Below are positions 33,701-44,908 of a stretch of 64,000 bases of DNA, in pieces. The notes beneath the pieces were generated by a model. It had not been told where the DNA came from. It worked only from the letters and a program-made list of their open reading frames with translations, and ran no database searches. Position 1 is the first letter of the stretch, and every line of letters starts with the position of its first letter. The DNA lies in contig NC_088777.1 of the NCBI RefSeq assembly GCF_954871325.1, positions 23,847,366-23,911,365 of the forward strand, written 5' to 3'. Both the position numbers and the translations under genes were made by a program. This DNA comes from Gordionus sp. m RMFG-2023 (Eukaryota > Nematomorpha > Gordioida > Chordodea > Parachordodidae).

Positions 33701-34128
33701 TATCAGATCAGTTATTAGTAATATAGTAATGAATCAGTGAAAATTTGTTGATTGGCAGAGCCTCTATTAATATATATATGGTTTCCATATTTCTTACAAA
33801 TATTTAAAAATGAAACTGTATCATAGTAAATATGTATTTTAAAAATGGCTAACTTAATATTTTATCCAGAAAAATATTTAGGCAAAGTTCAAAATAGAAA
33901 TCTTATCAACTCAAGAGGAAGAAGCATTATTTGTCCTAGCAGTAAAAATGAGAAAACTTTATATTTTTACTAAATAAGGATTTTTTTTCAATGTTTGTAG
34001 CTTATTAATGCTTTATGTAATAAATATGTTGCATATAAAAAATAATATATATACTTATGATAAGAAATATGTGTATTAGATTCCATTTTATTTGTTTTAT
34101 TACAATTATGAACACAGCACACTCCCAT
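30738..34128 (-). pseudogene. THAP9-like P-element transposase, eight exons
   Basis: Exons by GT-AG sites and family motifs: 34055-34128, 33407-33605, 32843-33348, 32235-32797, 32078-32191, 31647-32038, 30880-31585, 30738-30843; about 886 codons, the usual P/THAP9 length. Seven introns; apart from 449 bp for intron 1 they are 36-61 bp. A C2CH THAP finger comes first (MGVCCVHNCNKT, KFPLK...W, ICGRHF), then a coiled segment (about 33150-33250), FALTMHFY-PKAYRYLK, LDEMHIKTQ with the first catalytic Asp and HGYVDLG, a second-Asp region (AIVCDGCAVNK), DVCHMLKLLRN, MKVKLAVQVFSASVA, SQDHLELYFCSIRSRGG, and ISGYIVQQL with a CDVC pair. Lesions: TAA at 32934-32936, a +1 shift near 32970, TGA at 31910-31912, and a shift near 31180. 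It would cut and paste the element; now inactive unless some lesions are assembly errors. Confidence 0.88.
33836..33890. repeat. TAGTGTTG MITE fragment in intron 1
   Basis: AAAAATGGCTAACTTAATATTTTATCCAG matches an inner part of the 217-226 bp MITE; both ends are missing. It partly explains why intron 1 is much longer than the others. Confidence 0.6.
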
Positions 34129-34451
34129 TATCTAAATAAAATAATAAATGATAGTGATATTAAAAGATCTGTTTTGCATGTATCCTAAGATGCATTAACA
34201 TAAGATTTATAAATCCGTGCAGAATTAAGTTAAACTATATTTTAAAAAATTAAAAGGTGGGTTAGTCTTAGATTCATTTTTTAAATATAATCACCTAGTC
34301 CACATTCATAAAAAAAGTCTTATGAAAATTTAAGAATAAAAGATACTATAAAATATTATATCATAAATCGAAACCTTTAAAACTAAATTATCGTAGTAGA
34401 CTTGTTTTCTATATATTAATATTTCTTGCTGACAAATAATGGATAACCAAA

Positions 34452-34545
34452 CTACAAAATGGCGCTACAGCTGATTACAATGTGTGGACACTTTTATAAT
34501 GCATTGAATGAATGAATCGTCAATCTATAGTTATATATATCATTG
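34452..34545. repeat. P-element subterminal inverted repeat, right
   Basis: Inverted partner of 29205-29297. About 950 bp lies between it and the right terminus, against 230 bp on the left; the extra 700 bp shows no recognised content. Confidence 0.75.
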
Positions 34546-35689
34546 ACCTTAATAAAAGAGCATGGTAATAATTTATTCCAAACAATTATAAGAAATTTAT
34601 TTATAAAAAGTAAGTAGACATATAGTTCATTTTATTCTATTATATAGAATTAGTTATAAAATACTAGGTAAAATTCCACTTTTACAGACATATTTGACAG
34701 TTAGAGAATATATTACAGTTAATAATTTAACAAATTTTACTAATTAATGCTCTTGATATTAAATATAGCAACAATTTGCATTCAATTATTTAACGCCATC
34801 TATTTATTTTAAGTAAAAATGATATTCAAATTTAATCTTTATATTATTCATCCCACAATGTCTTAAGATATTTTCTGATGTCCTTAATATTTTATAGTTT
34901 TCTGTAAAATATATAATTCGCTATATTAGTAAAAATTACTTGATTGTCATTTGATAATTAGATATACTGTAAATCTACGACATATAATATTCCACTGTTT
35001 GTATTGTGCTTTAATATTTTTTTAATTTATGATTTAATTTTATCAATAGTTTTATAATTATATTTTACTTTTATTAAGATAAATAAATTAAAATTACTCA
35101 CTTTATAAAAAATTATATTTGATATATTATATTATTTAGTAATTTTATGGATCTATTATTAATAATTATAATACATTTCACTTCTGTCTTAAGACTTATC
35201 TTTGGCTTATATTCCATTTATTAAAAACATTTTTGGTTCATTTTATATATTTATAAATTTATTTTCCCAAAAATCTATAAATTATGATGAATAGTTTTAT
35301 AAAAAAATATCAACTTTTACATTCTTTCTTTCAAATTATTATTTAAGATATATGCATACATATTTGAGGGTCAGGGAGTGGGGGAAGGAGTAAGGGGGAT
35401 ATTTTTTATTAGCTAAAAATGATATTTACAAAAAGTGATAAATTTCTGAAGGGGGGGATTTCCCCTTGCCCCCCCCCCTGGTTACGCCTATGTTATACTC
35501 TTAGATATGGTTTGAATGAACCTAAATAAGGATTCTATTGTAAAAGTTTATGAAATGATCTAAAAAATTTATTGACTCGGTATCACATTTATCAAAATAT
35601 AACTAAAATAATGATTTTTAGATATTAATATAATATATGATTAATAAAAATATTTATTATATATCATTAATAAAATAATATAATATATG

Positions 35690-37476
35690 ATTAAATGATT
35701 ATAAATAATTATTAGATTTCAGTAATAAAATATTTTCAAAATTTTGGTCATTAAGACATCCTCGTTTATCTGCAAAGACATTTTTAGCTATACTAAAAAG
35801 TCTTTCAACAGGGGTGCTGGAAGGGATTGTGGTGTTATATTTAATAAATAACATTTTTATATCAGGATATTGTTTAAAAATACTAAAATCTTGGCATTCA
35901 TTTTTGAAAAAACTATTTAAAATTTGTTGATTATCAGAATTTAAATCATTAACAATCATATCTCCTGCTGTGGGATAATGAAAAAAATCGGATATTAAAT
36001 TATTGGTTTTTTTTCACAGGTTAATTTGTACTCATTTGAAGACTTTGATAATTCCTCAACTAATCTTTTATATTATTAGTTTTTTTTATTAAAATTTTCA
36101 TCCATTTAACCATGTCTAATCTAGTTTAAAAAAAGGATGAAGCATAGTTGCCAAAATATTTTCATCTTCAAAAATTGTCCCAATAAACCTAGAATTATTA
36201 AATTGATTAATTTATTATAAATTTACCTATCTTCAATCCCTTTAAGTAAGGCATTTAAGAGTGGTGAACAAAATTTCAGGTTCATTTGTTTAAAGTTTTT
36301 CAATTCAATAATGAGCTGGGAAATAGTTGCACAGTAATAAGTGTGAACTGACTCCTATGTATGAACTAAAAATTACCATTTCTTAAAACAGCTCAAATAA
36401 TTTGTTTGTAATTAAATTATTATACAAATTTAAATGTTAGCTATACCGGCCATAGGCACTCCAACAATCTGCTGTTGTGCATATTAAAGATGATCCTTTT
36501 ATTAATGATTTCTTTTTTTTCATTCTCCCATATTTGGGAAATTCTAGCAACCACTGTCTGTCTGCAAATTATATTTTTTTGTGGAGCTAATGTTTTGATC
36601 ATTATTTATATAAATGATGGATTTTCAACAACTGAAAATGGCTGAATGCTATCTATAATAAAATCAGTTATTAAATCATCTAAAGTGGTTTGGGTTAGTC
36701 TGAGGCCTCTTGGGAAAAAATCAATGGACGATGATCCTAGTCCAATATTTTCTTTAATAGATTTTTTCTCCTTCCCATTTTTTATTTGGATTAAGAGTGT
36801 TTAATGTTTTCTCTTAAAATTTAAAATTGTAAACATTTATTTAGTATCTATACCCTTAAATGTTTTCCAATGTTGCAAGTTGAAGTAATGCTAACTGTAA
36901 TTTGTATATTTTTTGGTAGACATGGCAAACATTTTACTGACAGAGATTTGTTTTCTTTATTTTGAGATATTTTAAAATATGGTCTATAAATTGGCCATGG
37001 AATGTCGTCATTTTCGTCAATATTAATCTTAAAAATTAAAATAATAATTAATATAATAGAATAAAATAAAATAAAATACCAATTCCATTGCAATTAAAAA
37101 TGGCAAATTCCTTGAGATGGATTGTAATATCAGAATTTGCTTGTTATTGATAACTCGGACATAATATTTAATTAATATTTATATATTCTTTTTTATATAT
37201 AAGTTTTAATATTTTACATATATATATAATTTTTTAATATATATATTAATATTAAGTTATATGCTCATATGAAATAAAATAAATTTTTATTTATAATATA
37301 AAAAAGCGTTAATTAAAAGTATATCAAAATATATCTTAAAAAGTATCTAAAAACAGATACAGATACTTTAATCAAAAATCGATCTAAATACAGATACTTT
37401 AATCAAAAATCTATCTAAATACAGATACCACATTTTTATATCTAGATCCTTGTATCTAGATATTTTAACAACTCTG
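35690..37476 (-). pseudogene. hAT element C, shortened transposase with BED finger
   Basis: Minus strand: right edge CAGAGTTGTTAAAATATC (37476 inward) with AGATACAGATAC repeats (37300-37460), then a BED-like finger (CLPC...STCNIGKHLR, 36848-36960), DLITDFIIDSIQPFSVVENPSFI (about 36690-36610), LICTTADCWSAYGRY (about 36490-36450), NALLKGIEDR (about 36230), a probable 38-bp intron (about 36187-36225), FIGTIFED...ATMLHPFFK, and the dimerisation domain LFIKYNTTIPSSTPVERLFSIA...NFENILLLKSN (35700-35860). The central catalytic part is shortened and several frameshifts occur. TSD and left border not found. Confidence 0.75.
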
Positions 37477-39160
37477 GATATTTTAATATGATTAGGTTGG
37501 CTAAAAAAATATTAAAAATAGATTTTAGAAATTAGTAAACTTGTAGCAGTATGGAGACTGTAGTGTAGATTTTATCACAGTGCACACATTTGCGCAGAGA
37601 TTTATTAGATTTGTTTTGAAACATATTTTTTATATTGAAATTGTTATTAGATATTATCGAAGATAAATGAGGTATTAGCTATTGAAGAGGCAAAAGAGCT
37701 TTGACGCAAATTATTGTATTGATCCAGAAGATCCGCCTACAATTTATAATAATTTTTTTTAGCAATAACAAAAAATTTAAAATAATGATTTTTTAATTAT
37801 TTTTTTATTTCATTCAAATAAAATAATTTTATACTTAATCTCGGAAATAATAAATTCTTATTCTTGTTTGTTAATGCCTAGCTGGCACCTAATTAGGGGG
37901 GAGGGGGATATTTTTAATTTTTTGAATTACATACAAATTCAATATATTTTAAATTTAGTTAGTTCTTTGGTTATTGCCACTATCGGAAGGGGGGGGGGGG
38001 GTATATTATTTTTTTTATGCTAATTTTTTAATGTTATTTTTTGTAAAAATAATATATCATTTTTTATTTAAGATGATTTAGGATACTTTTTTCTACAAAA
38101 TTTTTAAAAATTTTTATTTTTAAAATAATTCTTAATTTCGATTATTCATAGTGTTTATATATGGGAGGGAGAGGAAGAGGGGTAGGAGAATTTTAATTTA
38201 AATCTATTTATCTTGGATATAATCGGTTAGAACGAACAAATTATTTCCACTATCGGATTAATCATTCGCGAAATTTTGTTGATCCAAATGACAGATCGAT
38301 CCACGCCCAAAAAGCTGTTGCGGGATCCAAGGGCAAACTATAAAAGACATGGGGATCGAGATAATATTCATGAATATCTTCTTGAATATAGATATTTTGG
38401 AAAATATCAATTATTACGTTTTGATATTTTTATTCATTTATTAATGATTTTATAAATTTTAATTCTATATTTCAATTTAATGAATAAAATTGCGTCATTT
38501 AGTATTATATTTCGTGTATAAATTATAATACTATATTTCAATTTAAATTGCGTCATTTATTACTATATTTCATGTATAAATTATAATACTTTTCAATTTA
38601 AATTGCGTCATTTAATACTATATTTAGGTTTATAACCCTCTACAAAGGTTAAAAAAATCACTTAAACTTCAAAGGTGGGGTTTATTTTACACCTTATAAA
38701 TAAAATGTTAGATTATCATTTATTTCCAGAAAAATGTTATGCTAATTTTCCTAAAGTTGCTAAATTTTAGTTATTTATGAGATCTTCCTTTAATTATATT
38801 ATTATCACTAAAAAAAATTTAAAATGCAAAGTTTCATCTACCAAAAATTTACCTTACCCCTATGCTCCCTTTAAAATTTGTAGGCAATATCACCAAAAAA
38901 AAGTAATTTTAGTATTATCACCAAAAAAAATTTAAAATGCAAAGTTTCATCTACCAAAAATTTAAAAACTTTAAAATATCTTAAATAAAAAATGATATAT
39001 TATTAAAGAAAAATAACATAAAAAAAATAACATAAAAAAGATAACATAAAAAAAAATATAATAAGATAAAATAATATACTAATTACAGTCATCAAATCAA
39101 TATATACATCATACATACTATAAGGTTTTTAAATTGCTAGTGTTTGATCTTATAGGTGCC
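37477..39160. other. AT-rich DNA with short tandem duplications
   Basis: No gene. Three copies of a 55-60 bp unit (TTTCAATTTAAATTGCGTCATTTA...) at 38470-38635; a duplicated 30-bp segment with AATGCAAAGTTTCATCTACC at 38820 and 38935; a G13 run near 37990, and GGGGGAGGGGG near 37900 behind GCCTAGCTGGCACC, probably decayed element ends. Confidence 0.5.
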
Positions 39161-39169
39161 TAGAAAGTA

Positions 39170-39636
39170 TTCAGATGTTTGGTCCTAATTTTATTAACAC
39201 AAAGCTCAGAATAAGAAGGGCTATATTGCAGTGTGCAAATACTGAAATTTAAAATACAGCTTTTCAACTCAACAGAGATGGCAATACATATATCTAAATG
39301 CAAAAGATATCTTAGAACATTAAATAATAATATAATTAACAATAATGTAGATCCATTAGAAGTTCAAGTCATATCTCCATCTTCCAATATTAATTCTAAT
39401 AAAAATGATAATATAAACAAAAATGAAATATTTCAAAAAAATCAATACCTTTCAAAACAATAATTTAATAAAATATATTGATAATATAACAGCTGAAGAA
39501 CAAAGTAAACAATGGATATTTAATTTGCATAAGCCATTATATCAAATTGTCCATTTTTAATAACCCATTGTTTGCATTGGAAGAAACTATTATTATTAAG
39601 ACCTGCTTTTAAAATGCCTTTCAGATATTTACTGAG
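39170..39636 (+). pseudogene. DUF659-type hAT remnant D, N-terminal part
   Basis: BED-like end HISKCKRYLRTL (39290-39320), a Ser/Asn-rich linker, then NNLIKYIDNITAEEQSKQW (39460-39515) and degraded FKMPFRYLLS (39612-39636). This is the FxDxIT.EEQ and PSRxxLS region of DUF659 hATs. It is interrupted exactly at TTACTGAG by the hAT element at 39637 and resumes at 42245. Confidence 0.7.
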
Positions 39637-39949
39637 CAGGGCCGTAGCCACGGTAGGGGGGGGGGGCAAAAAAATTTTGGCACCCAAACCTTGCCCCCAG
39701 AAAAAATTTTCGGGCCCCAAAAATGGCCACAATAAGTTTATCCGGCCCCCAAATTTAAAAAAATTTTTGTAATTGATTATTTTTATATTTTTAATAAATT
39801 TCTTCCGATCCTGTTTAATTTTTATCCAATAATAAATCATCATTCATTCATATTTTATCATTTTCTTGTGTATTTGTGTATAACATTATATAGGCGCTTA
39901 ATTATAACGTTTAAATCACACTTATTTCAATGATAATTATTTTATTATT

Positions 39950-40925
39950 ATGGTTCAATCACAATATTATTATCTTTTGAAGGTCTCTGATATAGAACTG
40001 GGTGCAAATCATAAAAAACAGGGATTTTCTGAAGCTCATCAAGTGGTTACTCAAGGCTTGATATATATATAAAATATAAGGAAACAGATTGATACCGATC
40101 CGTAAATATTTATTAAAATAAAAAAATTCTTATTAAATTTGTATAAAATTTGGTAATTATTGTGCAGTGTTGCTAAACAGCTCGATTTGGGCCGATTTTT
40201 AAAAATGATCAAATTAAGATCTTAGACAAAATAATATTATCTAAGTCCGATATAACCAGTTATTTAAAACAGCGGTGAATATTTTAGCATCATAAAGAAA
40301 ATACTGAGATAACAGCAATTTTGATAATCCAACAAATTAACTCTAATCTTTAGGATCTTAAATCAAGATTTCATGATATTTCTTAACATAAGAAGCTACC
40401 TTTCCCTGGGACTGGTTTAACAAAAATTACGGATGCTGAAAATGTAGAAAACAGAATTTATTCTTTCTGGACTATTTATAGCAATGGTTTCATACATCAA
40501 CAAAAAGATCCTGAATTAAATAAAATTACGAAATTTATATACAAAAATACGCGATATACATCACCCAATTAAAAACGAAGTATTATCTATTATGGTAGAT
40601 ATGATGCTTGATTATATTTCAGATAAATATAATAAAAGTGAGATGCCTTTTATTTTGTCAAAAGGCTGATGTGACAAAAGATGCATCAGGTTTTAAAAAC
40701 TTACGCATAAATATGTATATTTTTTCTGAGAAGTCCAAGAAAATTTAACAGGGATTATTAATTTACAGTGTCTTTTTGCTGAAAGCATTACTGATTGCAT
40801 TTTAAAGCAACTTAATGAGTTAAATATTAATTTAACGAATATGATAAACCAGGCACATAATGGTGCAAACTTTATGTCTAGCTGAAATGGAAGAGTGCAA
40901 ACCCTACTTCAAAAAAAAATTAATA
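39950..40925 (+). pseudogene. hAT transposase, first half (plus strand)
   Basis: Blocks readable in shifting frames: DIELGANHKKQGFSEAHQ (39990-40045), LPFPGTGLTKITDAENVENR (40405-40460), a stretch ending KKADVTKDASGFKN-like (40660-40700), LTESITDCILKQLNELNINL (40785-40840) and NQAHNGANFMSS (40850-40885), equivalent to the QxYDGAxNMSG catalytic-region motif. The gene breaks off just after, where the next blocks (CxAHxLNL) should come. Confidence 0.6.
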
Positions 40926-41029
40926 AAAAAGACAAAATAATACTATAATATGAACATACAAAAATAATACTATAATATAATACGACGATTTTTATTTTTA
41001 AATTTTAATATAAATGAATTAAAGGATAA

Positions 41030-42120
41030 ATTTCGTGTTATTTTTTTTATAAGCCATCTATACTAAATTTTGCTTACTTTGATCTTTCATCGACCCTCTA
41101 GTGCTCGATAGAACTCTCTTTATTAGAGAGAAAGAAGCCACACAAGAAGCCGTTGTTACCCCAATGCTGAGTAGCATTTATACAATTCTTTAAATGAATG
41201 ATAAATTTAAAATATTTTCAAAATTATGTGTTTCCTTAACTTCTGCAGCTAATAATCTATTAGCCAATTTTCATTTCATGATGTAAAGTTTCCATATTTA
41301 AGTTTAATAATTATTCTAATCGGGCCATTTTGTACGATATAAAATAATACCTATCAAAGGGGGACAATGCATTAAAACATGATAGATGATTATAATCATC
41401 TTGTGTAAATCTATCTAAAAAATTATCAACAAAGTAATCAATAATTTCATACTAATTCTATTTTAAAGAACTCCAATTGGAGTCTTTTTCGCAATCAAAT
41501 TGTAATTTGGTTTCGACTAAAAGATCTTGGAAATTTATAGGCGTTTTACATACGCTTGATGATTTGTGGGGAGAGATTAAATTTTGTTAAAAGTTTTTCA
41601 GCCTTTATTCTAATCAAATCAATAGAATTATTGCTTCTTATATTTTTTAAATATATTGATAGTGGAATCAATACAATTTTTACATCCACTTGATAAGTAC
41701 CTACTGACTGTAGATACATAGTGGATCTATTGTTATTATTATATCATAAATTATAATTGCTAATATAATGTAATTTATATTAACGTATTGAGATAAAAAA
41801 CCAGAGGCTTTGACAGAATCATGAGTGCTAACCTCTGAATTAAAAGTTCTATTAGAAAAGTAAACTAATACTTCACCAATAGCCTCAAAATTAACATAAA
41901 TGATGCGAGATGTTTATAAATGACTAGTTCCACTTCTGGTCTAAAAGTCTCTTAAGTATGGCCTGCATATTTACAGGATACGTTAAACCGCCTAAAAAAT
42001 TATGCAATGCATTGAATAAATTAAAAAAATTAGAAATGATAACAATATTATACACCAATTTTGAACCACTAGATGCAACATGTAGCAATGTATAAAACAT
42101 TAATAATTTTTTAATAAAAA
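41030..42120 (-). pseudogene. hAT transposase, second half (minus strand)
   Basis: From the right on the minus strand: HVASSGSKLVYN...NFFNLFNALHNFLG (about 42085-42010), LKRLLDQKWN (about 41950-41925; RW motif), DSVKASGFLSQYVN (about 41825-41785), then the dimerisation end SIGVTTASCVASFSLIKRVLSSTRGSM (41170-41090), equivalent to PVTTASxERSFSxLKRIKTYLRSTM. Together with the plus-strand half this covers one transposase, but in opposite orientation. Stops and shifts are present. Confidence 0.7.
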
Positions 42121-42244
42121 TAGCAAAAAATTTCTATGAATGCTTAATTATTTGTTTTATTTTTAAAAATTAGTGCTCCCCCCCCCCTAAGTAAGCAGCT
42201 GCCCCCCCTAATGAAAAATTCTTGGCTACGGCCCTGTTACTGAG

Positions 42245-43007
42245 AAAAAACTTATTAGACAGGGAATTTAAAAGGATCGAACATATAGTAAATAATATAT
42301 AAAACAAATTTGACTCTCATTAGTGATGGGTTGACAAATATAAGAGGGGAATGCATTGTCAACTTATTCTGGCAACCCCTTGTCCCAATTTCTATAAATC
42401 GATTGACACTACAGGGGAATACATAACAAACGAATTTATCAAAGTAATTGAAGAGATGGGAATTTCAAAAATCAACTACCAATAATAACTGACAATGCAA
42501 GCAATATGAAAAAAGCATAGGCCCTTGTAAAAATAATATACAACTATTGAATGCATTTAAATCTACTTCTAAAGAAAATAGCAAATAAGATATTATCGAT
42601 TCAAATTTTAGTCACAAAAGCTCAAAAGCTCAAAATATCATCAAATATGCAATATCTAACAATATTCTTTTATCAACCTTAAAAGAAAAACAACTCCTAA
42701 GAAATAATAATAAAATTGTTTCCCTAAAGTTCCTAATTCAACTCGTTGGACAGGTATAGTTTTGATGAATAGCTTATTAAAAAATAAAGATATTCTATAG
42801 GAAATGGCAATTCTTGATATATTTACTGATCGAGATAAGAGACTTACTGTTCTCGATAACAATGGGTTTTTAAATGATCTAATGCAACTATACAATTTTA
42901 TAAAAGTCATATTTACACAAATAGAGATAGTGGAAGGGGTTAAAGCCAATTTATCTGATGTACCTCAAGCATTTATTCATATCATGGAGACACTTAACGA
43001 TTATTAA
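42245..43007 (+). pseudogene. DUF659-type hAT remnant D, continuation
   Basis: Resumes with KNLLDREFKRIEHIV (42249-42290), a SH-WVDKYK stretch corresponding to xDGWTNxRG, IDTTGEYITNEFIKVIEEMG (42400-42462), a TDNASNM-like piece (42490-42510), STRWTGIVLMNSLLKNK (about 42735-42785), then an open 67-codon frame (MAILDIFTDRDKRLTVL...LSDVPQAF). Catalytic Asp positions lie in the degraded DUF659 block. No hATC end was found beyond 43007. Confidence 0.75.
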
Positions 43008-44900
43008 ACAATATCAAATCTATTGTTGCAGAGAGATTTCAGAAAGGATTCAGTCCCTTAGTTTAGACCCGGGATTTAGACCCGGAGTTTAGACTTGGGG
43101 TTCAGACCCGTGGTTTAGACTCAGGGTTTAGATGAATAATGTTATTCCAAATAATTCAAATAAAAATTAGTATAGAAATGGCAAAGCAATAGCATTTTCT
43201 GGGGTTAGATAGTACCCTGCAAGCAACTCAGCTTAGGGTTAAAAAAAATTTAAACAGGACCACCTAGGGCTTAGAGATACCAAAAATAGGATTAAAATGA
43301 GTTATTATGTTGGTTAGCCGAGCGATTATTTCCAGCTATACCATCCTAGTTCAGAATTAGATGCGAACTTTCTGGCCAGTTTTGTCTAATTTCATCACTA
43401 TTTTTTAAACAAGTATTGATTTTTTTTTCTAATTTTAGAAATGTATCTTAGACAAGTTCCTTTGATAACATTAGTTCCTAAATTAGGGAAGATTGAGCTT
43501 GAATGGCATATTTAGATTACTTTTAAATCTTTATTATTTATGCGAAGGAGGGGGTGGGGCTTATACATCTTTTTGTCTTGCCTATTCTGAAGTCAAATAA
43601 TATAAAATCTTCATATAGTTTGTATTATTGCCATAATTGGGTAATGAATAAATAGAACCTAACTCAGCTCAATCTTCAGGCGCTTTCTGAAGAAAATCCG
43701 TTAACATTAAGGCGTTTTAATTTATATTAATTTCTTCCAAATTTGAGCCTCTATCTTTTTAAGAATAACTCCGAAAAGCCAGAGTGATAGTTTTCGGCTA
43801 AAAAAAACTTGGTCTAGCTGATTTTTTAGCCAGCTGAAAATATATATGGTTTAAAGAAGTTTAAAGTTAAAATTATTGTAAAATTAAAATATAATTATAA
43901 GAAGTTTTAATTTAAGTTAAAAAATTTTTAAAAATAATAAAGATTTTCTCAACATTATCTTTCAAGTTTTTAAAAGTAAATGTGTTATTTTAATTATTTT
44001 TCTAAACAAAATATTTTTCTGAATGGGTTTTATTTTTAATTCATTAAATCATCACAACACTGATAAATAATAATTAATAAACTTAACTTCAAAAATATAA
44101 AAAAAACGGAAATTATATTTTTAATAATTCATTTTTAAAATTATAGTGAAGTTAAATTTAATATATAAAAAAATTTTAAACATATTTTCTATATAACTTT
44201 AAATTTGCATGGGAAAAAATATTAATACACAAGAAATAATATTTAAAATAGAAAATAACCTTTTTAAAATAGAATACTATGCAATTCATAATTCATGAAA
44301 ACCTTTTATACATCTTAAAAAATCATTTATAATCTGCATTTTTTGCTATGGGGAACCCCCCCTTCCTCCCACTCAAAGCTGGCTACATGCATATGGAAAA
44401 TGCTAGATAAAAGGTAATATAACATGTACGAATAGAACCCTAAAGAATTTCGAATTATATTGAATATCAATTTTTATATTTTAAATAAGATTCTCTTGAA
44501 AATATTCAAATTTATAAATTAGTGTATTATAAAAATTGTATTCTTATTAACATAAAAACCTTCCTTCAATGGTCGGTTTTGATTTTTTTAGGTAGGACAA
44601 AATTATGGAGTTTCTATTAATAAAATCCAACAAAATATTGGTTTTTCAATAAAGAAAAATAGAGGGCGGTGCTTTTCGCCATTCAAATTTATATTAAAAC
44701 CATCCCATACATTTAAATGTGCATCATTAGAGATTAATATATTCTTAGGAAAAGAACCCTTCTAAAGGCTAATTTAGTTAGTTCATATAAATGCAAAATA
44801 TAAAAAATTTAAAAATGGTTATTAATACTTATCAATCAAAACGGATTATTAGTAATCCATATAAGAGTTAAGATATCAAGAGGTCAAATATCTTTTTAGT
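43008..44900. other. AT-rich DNA with a TTTAGACCCGG tandem repeat
   Basis: No gene. Five degenerate 13-16 bp units (TTTAGACCCGGAG) at 43060-43133. C-run edges near 44355 (AACCCCCCCTTCCTCCC) and a G-rich edge near 43545 (GGAGGGGGTGGGGC) are probably relics of element ends. Confidence 0.5.
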
Positions 44901-44908
44901 GGTTTGGT

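Larger units (their letters stand above)
28973..35492 (-). mobile_element. 6.5-kb P element with termini, TSD and THAP9-like gene
   Basis: Starts CATAGGCGTAGCCAGGATTTT and ends CCTGGTTACGCCTATG, inverted repeats next to G/C runs. Exact 8-bp flank TTATACTC (28965-28972; 35493-35500), the TSD length of P elements. About 90-bp subterminal inverted repeats (29205-29297; 34452-34545) lie 230 bp from the left but 950 bp from the right end. The only gene is the P-type transposase (30738-34128). Short GC-rich hairpins (GGGGGTTTCGCCCCC, CGGGCCTTCGGCCCG) stand near the left end. It landed in hAT remnant B. Since hAT elements also make 8-bp TSDs, the ends are assigned to the P element by its sole gene content. 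Confidence 0.8.
39637..42236. mobile_element. hAT element inside a hAT, transposase halves convergent
   Basis: Ends CAGGGCCGTAGCCACGG and TTGGCTACGGCCCTG, then G and C runs; exact 8-bp TSD TTACTGAG (39629-39636, 42237-42244). The first half of a Tip100/ZMYM-type transposase is on the plus strand (about 39950-40925), the second half on the minus strand (about 42120-41030). An uninterrupted paralogue of the target is at 20770-20800. A fragment of the TAGTGTTG MITE lies at about 40165-40215. Confidence 0.85.

Noticed and set aside
39520-39843. 107-codon minus-strand frame with a PPPP stretch
   Set aside because: It crosses the hAT insertion point and the G-rich terminus, so it is a chance frame over an element junction.
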